A stretch of 64,000 nt of DNA from Cesiribacter sp. SM1 (GTDB taxonomy: Bacteria; Bacteroidota; Bacteroidia; Cytophagales; Cyclobacteriaceae). Below are positions 1 to 6,983 of the stretch, piece by piece. The notes beneath the pieces were generated by a model that saw only the letters and a list, made by a program, of their open reading frames with translations, was not told the origin of the DNA and made no database searches. The stretch is from positions 1 to 64,000 of the forward strand of contig NZ_JAHXBU010000046.1 of the NCBI RefSeq assembly GCF_020178975.1, written 5' to 3'. A program made the translations under genes and the position numbers. Positions within the stretch are counted from its first letter, which is position 1, and the number at the start of each line of letters is the position of its first letter.

Positions 1-72
1 TAAGCTCAAATCAACCCTTAGCAATAACCCCTAAAATAAAGTAGCTTAACTAACGCTTCTACTCATCCATTC

Positions 73-552
73 CTATAGGGTGTTCACTTTACCCGGAATA
101 ACCTGTTCAGTTTTAACGGAATATGCATGATTTCTTCGTTGCAATAAATTCTTCATGTACAATTCAAGAAACAATTTATCAGCGATCCTGCCCAAAATCA
201 TCAGCGGTGATTCATAATTGAAGTAGTCCATCATCTCCACTACATCTGCGTCCTTTTGTCTGAAATGATGCTCATGACGGAAAGACCTAAAGGTTCCCTT
301 TACCATTTCATCAGCAAAGAAAACAGGCCTGTGGTAATCTGTAATCTTACTCGTCAAATCTTGCCAAATCCCGAAATGCTTTGCTCTCCACGTCACACTT
401 TCGCCGAGCTCAATTAGTCCTGAAGTTACTCCATCTATTGCTCGTTCACCTGTATGTTGAGTTGAAATCACATGCAGATCAATACTCCTTGATAAATCAA
501 AACACCTTTCAATTGGTGCCTTAATCTCTGTGATCAACTCTATTTTTGGCAT
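73..552 (-). CDS. SRPBCC (START-like) family protein
   Basis: A 159-residue protein without signal peptide. The N-terminus (PKIELITEIKAPIERCFDLS) is the usual first strand and helix of the SRPBCC ligand-binding fold, and the central part (GLIELGESVTWRAKHFG, then a Y.RP.FF.DEMVKG stretch) matches the strand pattern of small polyketide-cyclase or cell-division-inhibitor-like members. These proteins bind hydrophobic ligands in a deep cavity; the ligand here cannot be read. The start lies only about 13 bases downstream of the apparent 3' end of a degraded group II intron on the same strand, so its original promoter may have been displaced. Family assignment is fairly sure, role unknown. Confidence 0.8.
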   Translation of the reverse strand: MPKIELITEIKAPIERCFDLSRSIDLHVISTQHTGERAIDGVTSGLIELGESVTWRAKHFGIWQDLTSKITDYHRPVFFADEMVKGTFRSFRHEHHFRQKDADVVEMMDYFNYESPLMILGRIADKLFLELYMKNLLQRRNHAYSVKTEQVIPGKVNTL

Positions 553-564
553 TTATGTGTGTTA

Positions 565-640
565 GTAGAGTCATATAAGGGAGCTACACCCACATACGTT
601 CTCACTGATCTGAACGCGAAAGTCTCCCTTCATACGGCTC
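565..640 (-). ncRNA. Degenerate group II intron 3' end (domains V and VI)
   Basis: On the minus strand, positions 640-607 give a 34-base segment that starts GAGCCGTATG, contains GGGAGAC and continues CTTTCGCG, the layout of group II intron domain V, with the catalytic AGC triad at its second to fourth bases. It is followed by GTGAGAACGTATG and a second hairpin (GTATGTGGG pairing with CCCTTATAT) that fits domain VI, ending near CTCTAC at 570-565. Three positions of the 3' half of the domain V lower helix (AGA where TGG-type pairing is expected) no longer pair, so the element is probably dead. No reverse transcriptase ORF is present upstream. Read as a relic; moderate confidence. Confidence 0.45.
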
Positions 641-1733
641 TTCTTGTTTAATCACTAATGTAATAACATTTTGGATGTGCCAGTACCTTTTCAGGTAATT
701 GGCAGTGATCTTGTATCTAGCTATTCAATCATCCCATTAACAAAACAAGCCAGACCCTTCGCTCCAGCTCCATTACAGAACCATCATCACTACTATGATC
801 TGGTCCGCCACCACTATCTCACACTATCCTTATGTGACTGCATCCCCTTCAAAGAGGGTTAACAGTGCGATAGTGGCTTTTCTTATTCCGTACAAAGCCT
901 GTGTTGAGTTCCTGCCACCTTTACCCCGAATGCCGTGTGAGCAGTGATCAGGACGTCATTCACACCTATCGCAGAAGAAGAGGCAGCACCTGCTTTTGAC
1001 ATTAATTTATATCCTAACAAGGCTTCATAGGTAGTTCAGACTGGGCGTCCCAAATTATTCAGCTCCTCAACACGCACCTACAGAGACCATGGTCTCCGTT
1101 TTTCCTTGTCGTAACCACCAGAAGCAGCTACTCTTCCATCAGCACAATGACTTTTGCAAATTTCCCTTGACGGGCGTATACGGATGCCCAGTTCTTCCAT
1201 TTGAAAGCAAGTCGGCTAGCCACCTCGCTTGGCCTCCGCACTTGTGGCGTTTACAATGTAACAGCCTTTTGTACAGTATCCTTCTCCAACTATTGCAGGG
1301 ATCGATTCAAGACATACATGTCCTTTATATATAGCAGGGGACGGCTACTGCTGACTCTAACATTAGCTTAGCGCATGTTTTTAACACAGGCTAACAGTTG
1401 TGAATTTCATTAAAATTACTCTATTACTGTCACCGTACATTGTGACTGTTTTACCTTTAATGTGAGAATTTTTCGATTGAAGGCAAAAAGTAGACTGTAC
1501 AGAGCAATTTGGTACAACATTTTTTATTGCATTATTGCGAATATCATACACTTAAAGCATTTTTCAATATGAAGGATATGCTTGTAAAGTTCTTTCCAAG
1601 GGTTTAGTTTCGTACCGAATCACATGATAACAACTTCCATAGAGGGCTTTGTTGAGCTGTTTAATCAACAATAAGAAATTTACCTTGATATCGTTTCGTG
1701 TGACTAAAAGTTATTTATAGGTACTATCAATTA
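641..1733. other. Long non-coding accessory stretch
   Basis: No convincing gene on either strand; the short open frames at 671-862 and 1089-1334 have no recognisable features. On the minus strand the part from about 1077 down to 640 could be the body of the degraded group II intron whose domains V and VI lie at 565-640: a GTGCG sequence at about 1077-1073 resembles the conserved intron 5' end. This would make an ORF-less intron of about 510 bases, which is only a suggestion. The part 1380-1733 is A+T-rich with no visible repeats, and presumably holds the promoter of the lipoprotein at 1734. Confidence 0.4.
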
Positions 1734-2093
1734 ATGCTATTAAAAATGAAATTGAAAAATTTGATGTTCGTGGCTTTTTGCCTTTTCACCTTATCAGTAG
1801 CCGTATCTTCTTGTAGTAAGGAGGAAGAGCCTGTAAAACAAGAGGTATTCAACAACATGATTGGAACTTGGAAATGGGAAAGCACTACAAATACTTACTG
1901 GTATCAACTTGAATTTAACGAAGATTTGACAGGAAGAAGAACTGATGCGGATGGTGAAGATACTGCATTTACCTATACCTTTACTGATTCAGAGGTCAAC
2001 TTCACTACAGGATTTCCGAATGGAAAGTATGAATATTCGATCATTGAAAATAACAAGCTGAATCTCTTTGGGAATGTTTTGTTGAAACAATAG
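1734..2093 (+). CDS. Small lipoprotein, lipocalin-like
   Basis: A 119-residue protein with a signal peptide ending in a lipobox (SVAVSSC) followed by an acidic linker (SKEEEPVKQE), so it is exported and lipid-anchored. The mature part begins NNMIGTWKWES and alternates short strands (YWYQLEFNEDLTG, FTYTFTDSEVNFTTG, GKYEYSIIENNKLNLFG), the pattern of small lipocalin-like Bacteroidota lipoproteins in which a GTW motif opens the first strand. The start could be the ATG at 1734 or the one at 1746; both keep the signal peptide. It stands alone among eroded DNA. Function unknown. Confidence 0.7.
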   Translation: MLLKMKLKNLMFVAFCLFTLSVAVSSCSKEEEPVKQEVFNNMIGTWKWESTTNTYWYQLEFNEDLTGRRTDADGEDTAFTYTFTDSEVNFTTGFPNGKYEYSIIENNKLNLFGNVLLKQ

Positions 2094-2220
2094 ATTCAAA
2101 GATTTTCATTAGAGTATAAGCAAAGATAATTCAGTCAATGTTGTTAGAATTGCTCCATAATTAAACAGCATCTGGTAGCTTATGACAGCTTGTCGACACA
2201 CTCGGATGTAGGTAAGGTGT

Positions 2221-2350
2221 TAGTGTATCAGAAGTAAGGCTGGCAATTTGTGAGTCAGTCAAAAATTTAGGGTTCAGAGCTGGCCAAGGCTGGTTTTTCA
2301 TAGTAGGTGATATAACCTCAAGAAGTCTCAGCCTTACATCTGATACACTA
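2221..2350. repeat. Inverted repeat of 22 bases flanking an 86-base core
   Basis: The 22 bases at 2221-2242 (beginning TAGTGTATCAGAAG) reappear in reverse complement at 2329-2350 with a single mismatch. The 86-base core holds no gene. The size and the ends resemble a miniature inverted-repeat element or the remains of an insertion sequence. No second copy was noticed in this window and no clear target duplication is visible. Confidence 0.5.
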
Positions 2351-3032
2351 CCGGTAAGGTTACAAAGGAAAGCTTCGAGCGCCTAATAAGCAGCAATCAC
2401 TGACTACTCCAGCTTTTCTATAAGTTCCGCCAGCACTGCGGTATGTATAAAATAGTATAGCATGATAGGACTGAATTAAATTTCTAAATCTTACAGCCTG
2501 ACTTCACTAATATAGTGAAGTCAGGCTTTTTTTTGCTTGCTAATTGTTAAAGATTCCCTGCTTATGAATTTTACTGTAAGCAGCACCTGTACGGCTTTCA
2601 AAACTCACATACAGGACTCTGATGATGTGCCCAACATCAAGAGTGGGATCACTGAAGTTGTGAATTGGGTGAGAAAGAAGCTGATTGATATGGCTTTAGG
2701 GGAAGTGTTGTGTGATGATGACATGTTCATCAACACTCTATAACGCTCATGAAGTACAGAATATCTCCCACGATTTACCTACTGTAGAAACACCACTACA
2801 GCCTTACGATTACTACCATTTAGCTTTTATATCTACTAAGACAGTACTCTCCAGTACCAAATTTTCATACTGCTGAATCTCTCGTCTACTGGAAGAGATA
2901 CAATAGGTCATAATGAGGTCATCATATTCATAGGTTTCCAATATATGTGCAGGTTGGCCAGCAGCAGTTGGTAGTTTTTACCAAAATAAACCTGTTCAAC
3001 CGAGGAGATATATACAGAAAAAGGATATCCCA
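2351..3032. other. Non-coding accessory stretch
   Basis: Apart from the hairpin terminator at 2495-2535 nothing convincing is seen. An open frame at 2537-2743 (68 codons) starts right behind the terminator, has no export signal or motif, and is more likely chance than a gene. The remainder is A+T-rich. Confidence 0.4.
2495..2535 (+). terminator. Strong rho-independent terminator
   Basis: A perfect 15-base-pair stem (AGCCTGACTTCACTA at 2495-2509 pairing with 2513-2527), a three-base loop and a run of eight T. It lies about 400 bases after the lipoprotein gene at 1734-2093, the only candidate upstream gene on this strand, so it may have belonged to a gene that is now lost. Confidence 0.85.
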
Positions 3033-3080
3033 ATGCTGTATATAAAGTCATATGAACGGTTCAAAGCATCATTTAGCAAC

Positions 3081-3390
3081 TTTGATGGACTAAAGATGTA
3101 CCACCATACCAAGCCTCGTAATCTGGAGGGGATTTTGAAAAATGGTTTGTTAACCACAATGGAGACGTTATGGCGCGGGGGGAAAGACTTACTAGCACAA
3201 TCTATCATACATCAAGGAAATTTATGGAATGGTGCCAGTATTCCTGACGATGAACCCGCAGCTATTCCGTGCAAGTACAGACAAAACGGTGCAAATAACC
3301 AACCTTGATGGGCTAGTATTTGATGGGGATGCAGCCTCCTTGATGGACTACTTCTTTGACAACAACATCAACTACAAGAAAATCGCACAA
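3081..3390 (+). pseudogene. Frameshifted ADP-ribosyltransferase-like relic
   Basis: Frame one gives MYHHTKPRNLEGILKNGL, which resembles the first conserved block of the RNA 2'-phosphotransferase/DarT-like ADP-ribosyltransferase superfamily (YHxT...Nl..Il..G). That frame runs into a stop near 3308. The next frame, open from about 3229, continues with a plausible second half (TDKTVQITNLDGLVFDGDAA, then LMDYFFDNN). A shift near 3240 joins them. The second frame then runs into DNA that on the minus strand encodes the pectinesterase-like protein, so the relic also seems cut at about 3380-3390. The superfamily call is tentative; the upstream start may be 3033. Confidence 0.45.
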
Positions 3391-5008
3391 GTGACTGATC
3401 TGCATAAGCGGTTGCAAGTTTATACTCCAGCTGGAGTTTACCGTTTTTCTGTAATTTGATTTCAGGCAAACTACTGAACTGAGGAGCATCCAGTACAGGT
3501 GGAACAACCTCAATTACACTCGCAGCTTCCAGTCCGGAAGGTGTGGCTGCTGTTATAATTACCTGCCGGCTCCTATCTCCTGTGTTGGTGGGTATTACCT
3601 GACAGTTGCTGCCGGTTTTACTTACTTCTAGTTTTACCAGTGCAGAATCTTCCGGGGCAACATGCCAGCTTACTGTTTCTGCCTCTAGTTCAAAATTTCC
3701 AAACCTTAGCACCTTTGCCGATAAGCCTGCCCTGTTTTTACCTGTTTCAACAGACAGCCTGGTGGGTGAAACCAACAACTGTACGGGGAGCATGCTGTAG
3801 TTTTTCTCACGCTCTTTTTCGGCAGCCAAAACTATTTCCCTGATTCCCATGGGGTCCCAGCCGTCATTTCCGCTCAAAAGGTTATAGGTGTTGTAAACCA
3901 CATTGTCTCTGTGTACAAAGCGGTAGGCATCCAACACTTCTTTGCCGGCCATTTGAACCGTCGAGGCAGGACTGTTTTTACTAATCACTACATCTTTACC
4001 ATTCAGACTTACATTGTGTTGGTAGTTTCGCATTTCCTTAGGCGGAATATCCATCCAGCCAATATCCAGGGATGTTTCGGCGGTAAAGCGGGTATCCACC
4101 ACGGCTAGCTGACCTTCCACTTTTGTAAAGTACTGCTCTCCCCGGGTAAACAATCTGATGTCGGAATTAAGAAAAACAGCCCCGGTACCGGTGGTATGAT
4201 AAAAGGGTTTTGAGCTATAAAAGTCCAGTGTACAGTTGAGGTATACTGCAGTGCCGCACAATGCATCGTCGGTAGATTCGAAATGACAACGGTCGAAGAG
4301 CACGCGCTTACCACCAACAAATGGGTTAAGGTTGAGCCTGCTGATAAAATGTGTATTGCGGGCAACGATCTTATCTCCATTGCAGTGAATCAGCTGCGCC
4401 TGCACAATAGCCGTTGCTCTTTTTTTCCTGTTTAGCTGGGGCTTCAGGGGATACACCAGGTCTACGTTACAGTAATTGCCGAAGGTAACATTTTCTGCAC
4501 TTGTGCCCTGCCCTATGAATTTGAACATGGTAAAATTACCCTCCGCACCAATGGTCTGTCCACGATTGCTGGCCAGCACCACATTTTCTGGCTTGTCAGT
4601 CAAACCATAAAACCGCAGCCATTCACATTTGATCACCAGGCCATAAGGCGGCCCTTTATCTGTTGATACACGAAGGGCAGGATCATCCGGATCGTCGATC
4701 CAGTAGACATAGGGAGCCAGGTAAAGCACCATCGGAGATTCTTCAGCTCCATCTGTGAGCTTTTCCGCAGCCTTCCTTACCGAATTATACACATAAGGAT
4801 AGGCCGCCACCTCTGCATCGGTGAGCTGTCCGTCTATAAAAAAAGCTTTAGGACCTAGAGTAAACGTATCATCCTGGTATATGATATAATCACCACCAAA
4901 CACGATAGGATTTTTGGTATCGAGCGATTTGTAAGCTGTATTTTGTTGAGCTGAACAATGAATGCTGGCCCAAAAGACCAGGCACATTAACAATAAAAAA
5001 TGCTTCAT
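3368..5008 (-). CDS. Secreted pectinesterase-like beta-helix protein, probably 3'-truncated
   Basis: The start is placed at the ATG at 5008, which opens a clear signal peptide (MKHFLLLMCLVFWASIHCSA); the frame extends further upstream without purpose. Mature residues 40-380 alternate short strands and turns typical of a right-handed parallel beta-helix, and the region ALCGTAVYLNCTLDF...GTGAVFLNSDI is laid out like the QDTL and DFIFG blocks of pectin methylesterases, although those exact motifs are altered, so activity on pectin is uncertain. Residues after about 400 look like Ig-like domains. The reading frame ends abruptly at ADQSLVRFSCS where a further beta-domain would be expected, beside the ADP-ribosyltransferase-like relic. 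I infer that a deletion or insertion removed the C-terminal part, including any sorting domain. Confidence 0.7.
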   Translation of the reverse strand: MKHFLLLMCLVFWASIHCSAQQNTAYKSLDTKNPIVFGGDYIIYQDDTFTLGPKAFFIDGQLTDAEVAAYPYVYNSVRKAAEKLTDGAEESPMVLYLAPYVYWIDDPDDPALRVSTDKGPPYGLVIKCEWLRFYGLTDKPENVVLASNRGQTIGAEGNFTMFKFIGQGTSAENVTFGNYCNVDLVYPLKPQLNRKKRATAIVQAQLIHCNGDKIVARNTHFISRLNLNPFVGGKRVLFDRCHFESTDDALCGTAVYLNCTLDFYSSKPFYHTTGTGAVFLNSDIRLFTRGEQYFTKVEGQLAVVDTRFTAETSLDIGWMDIPPKEMRNYQHNVSLNGKDVVISKNSPASTVQMAGKEVLDAYRFVHRDNVVYNTYNLLSGNDGWDPMGIREIVLAAEKEREKNYSMLPVQLLVSPTRLSVETGKNRAGLSAKVLRFGNFELEAETVSWHVAPEDSALVKLEVSKTGSNCQVIPTNTGDRSRQVIITAATPSGLEAASVIEVVPPVLDAPQFSSLPEIKLQKNGKLQLEYKLATAYADQSLVRFSCS

Positions 5009-5491
5009 CTTTTGATTTTTACACTGCAGAACCTGGCATATGTATTTAACGAGACCCTCTCGCAGCAGACAACAGCTGGTATTCACCCGTCTTCATTCTG
5101 ACTTTTCTCAACATTATCTTTATCCACTTTGGGAGTTGGCCACCCTTACGTCATTTTTAAATATAGTAAATAGTGTGCTATCAAGGTTTCATTAGTTGAA
5201 GCTTGTACCCCAAAATACCTTGCAGATACCACAGCAATCAGAATCCGACAAAAGCTTTAAATCGATATATATATCAGGAGCTTACCCTTGTTTACGATAA
5301 TTAAAATCAGAAAGTCTGCGGCACCATAATTCGAAGTGATAGCCTATAAGCTATTTAATCTAGCAGAAGATCAGGCTAAGCGTAGTCTGTGTCCCTTCCC
5401 CATCAGATCTTTCAGCAGCAGTCAAAATATTTTACCTCCTGCTCTTGCCGAACAAAATATTTTTTGCACTTTGCATTACAAAGTACTTTAC
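5009..5491. other. Intergenic region with divergent promoters
   Basis: The 483 bases separate the minus-strand pectinesterase-like gene from the plus-strand membrane protein at 5492. The last 25 bases hold the ACTTTG-N5-CAAAGT palindrome listed separately. An open frame runs through from 5336, but it has no start context and its upstream part is not protein-like. Confidence 0.5.
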
Positions 5492-5496
5492 ATGAC
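5468..5496 (+). promoter_or_regulatory. Palindromic operator, copy 1
   Basis: ACTTTGCATTACAAAGT at 5468-5484 is a perfect 6+6 palindrome with a five-base spacer, ending seven bases before the ATG of the membrane protein gene. A near-identical 28-base segment, start codon included, recurs at 6549-6576. A site this close to a start is suited to repression. The natural candidate to bind it is the winged-helix protein at 6223-6528. Confidence 0.6.
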
Positions 5497-6118
5497 GCAG
5501 CAACACGAACAACTGGCAACCCTGCAGGAGATCCGCAGTATCATGGATCGGTCCTCCCGATTTATTTCCCTTAGCGGCTTATCCGGTGTGTTTGCTGGCT
5601 TATGTGCACTGGCTAGTGCCGGAGTGGTAAAGTGGTACCTCTACATCCGTAGCATCCGCTACAGCGATCTGTACAGCTTGCAGCTCGAGTTGGAAACTGC
5701 TGTATTTCTGGCAATGGTAGCAACCCTGGTGCTGACAGGGGCCGTGGGAACAGCTTTCTGTTTCACCTTCCAAAATGCACAGAAAATTAAACAACCAATC
5801 TGGAATAGCCACGGTAAACGCCTGCTGATGAACTTATGTATACCACTGGCATTTGGTGCGCTGTTTTGCCTGGTGCTGATTTATCATGGTATTCTTTACC
5901 TGGTTGCTCCCGCCATGCTCATTTTCTATGGTCTGGCCCTTATCAACAGCAGTAAGTACACCTACCGGGATATCCGCTACCTGGGCCTTTGCGAAGTAGG
6001 GCTGGGCCTGGTTAGCTGCTTTTTTATCGGCTGGGGCTTATTATCCCGGGCCACTGGTTTTGCAGTGCTGCATATTGTATATGGCACACTGATGTACTAT
6101 AAATACGAGCGGGCTTAG
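5492..6118 (+). CDS. Multi-pass membrane protein next to a winged-helix regulator
   Basis: A 208-residue protein. The start at 5492 (MTQQHEQLATLQEIRSIMDR) is preferred over the upstream in-frame ATG at 5336 because the palindromic operator lies directly before it. A short cytoplasmic helix is followed by about six hydrophobic segments (for example FISLSGLSGVFAGLCALASAG, AVFLAMVATLVLTGAVGTAF, LLMNLCIPLAFGALFCLVLI). The pattern and the RSIMDRSSRFISLSGLSGV opening are typical of a conserved Bacteroidota membrane family commonly found beside small winged-helix regulators; I know no assigned function. The gene runs into the regulator at 6223 with a 104-base gap, so the two are probably co-transcribed. 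Confidence 0.75.
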   Translation: MTQQHEQLATLQEIRSIMDRSSRFISLSGLSGVFAGLCALASAGVVKWYLYIRSIRYSDLYSLQLELETAVFLAMVATLVLTGAVGTAFCFTFQNAQKIKQPIWNSHGKRLLMNLCIPLAFGALFCLVLIYHGILYLVAPAMLIFYGLALINSSKYTYRDIRYLGLCEVGLGLVSCFFIGWGLLSRATGFAVLHIVYGTLMYYKYERA

Positions 6119-6222
6119 CTTGCTCTTGAAACAAGACAAAAGCAAGCCGAAAATGCAATGGCTTAGGCAAAGATTACAGTTTAACATAACCAAAACACAT
6201 AGATCGCAAACAGGGAGTACAG

Positions 6223-6528
6223 GTGAAGGAATATCTCGAACATATTATCAAGGGGTTTGAAAGCAGGTTCCGCCTTGGCATTATGTCTGTACTCATGGTT
6301 GAAGACAAGGTGGATTTCAATACCCTGAAAGAAAGCCTGCAGCTAACTGATGGCAACCTGGCAAGTCACCTGCGGGCGCTTGAAGAGGCAGCTTATCTAC
6401 GGGTGGAAAAGCAGTTCGTAGGCCGTAAGCCCAACACCAGTTACTTTGCCAATACAGAAGGATGGGATGCTTTCAAAAACCACCTTGATGCATTGGAACG
6501 CCTGATTCTGGAGAGTAAAAATATATAG
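6223..6528 (+). CDS. Winged-helix transcriptional regulator (HTH_34-like)
   Basis: A 101-residue protein starting at a GTG. It is a single winged-helix domain: FESRFRLGIMSVLMVEDKVDFNTLKESLQLTDGNLASHLRALEEAAYLRVEKQFVGRKPNTSYF, with the recognition helix around DGNLASHLRALEEAAYL and a basic wing (VGRKPNTSY). This is the layout of the MarR/ArsR-related HTH_34 family, which lacks metal-binding residues. It follows the membrane protein gene and is followed by the second operator copy at 6549. It therefore probably controls its own transcript and the ABC/M1 fusion downstream; that link is inferred from position. Confidence 0.85.
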   Translation: MKEYLEHIIKGFESRFRLGIMSVLMVEDKVDFNTLKESLQLTDGNLASHLRALEEAAYLRVEKQFVGRKPNTSYFANTEGWDAFKNHLDALERLILESKNI

Positions 6529-6983
6529 AGCTATTTTTTTATGCATCAACTTTGAAATACAAAGTACTCTACATGATAAATGCCCCACCAATACTCAACT
6601 CTGCGCTCAGCTGAATACCTAAAGCATGATTGCCCATAATCCCGGAAACACCTGCCCTGCTATACATCAGATTTAGATGTATCGTTGCTGTACATCAACC
6701 TGGCTCACATCAACAAGGGAAATTCAGCTGTGGGCGCAACCACTGCAGGCTTGGCAGCATATAGGGCAGGATCTGTGGAAAGCCGGGGCGAGCAAACAAT
6801 CCCGGCGCCTGTGCCACACAAACCGGCACATCACTGCATAAACCCCTTCCAGCTGCTCGATTGGGAGGAGGGCTAAGAAGAAATCAATATCGAGTAGGTA
6901 ATGGTAGAGCAGACAAATACAAAAGCAGCTGCACTCCCTGAAGCCAGCGAGGGTGCCAACGTAGCAAACAAGAAGATAAAGCC
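6529..6983. other. Gap with operator copy and probable remnant of a lost gene
   Basis: After the operator at 6549-6565 an ATG at 6573 opens only 13 codons. Just before the ABC/M1 fusion, an open frame starting at 6901 gives a 28-residue tail (MVEQTNTKAAALPEASEGAN...) whose TGA overlaps the ATG of the fusion gene as ATGA, a junction typical of coupled ABC transporter genes. Together these look like the two ends of a gene whose middle has been deleted; an ABC ATP-binding subunit is what normally sits here. The 63-codon frame at 6685-6876 is unconvincing. Confidence 0.45.
6549..6576 (+). promoter_or_regulatory. Palindromic operator, copy 2
   Basis: ACTTTGAAATACAAAGT at 6549-6565 has the same arms and spacer length as copy 1. 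The identity continues through ACTCTACATGA; over 28 bases the two copies differ at three positions. This copy precedes an aborted reading frame at 6573 and, further on, the ABC/M1 fusion gene. Confidence 0.6.

Noticed and set aside
671-1334. Two short plus-strand frames (671-862, 1089-1334)
   Set aside because: Protein sequences have no domain features and are antisense to the probable intron relic or in decayed DNA.
2537-2743. 68-codon open frame just after the terminator
   Set aside because: No export signal, motif or start context; lies in eroded DNA.
6685-6876. Open frame whose start (GNSAVGATTAGLAAYRAG) recalls MobA/MobL relaxase N-termini
   Set aside because: Only 63 codons, no catalytic histidine motif follows, and the resemblance rests on alanine-rich sequence.
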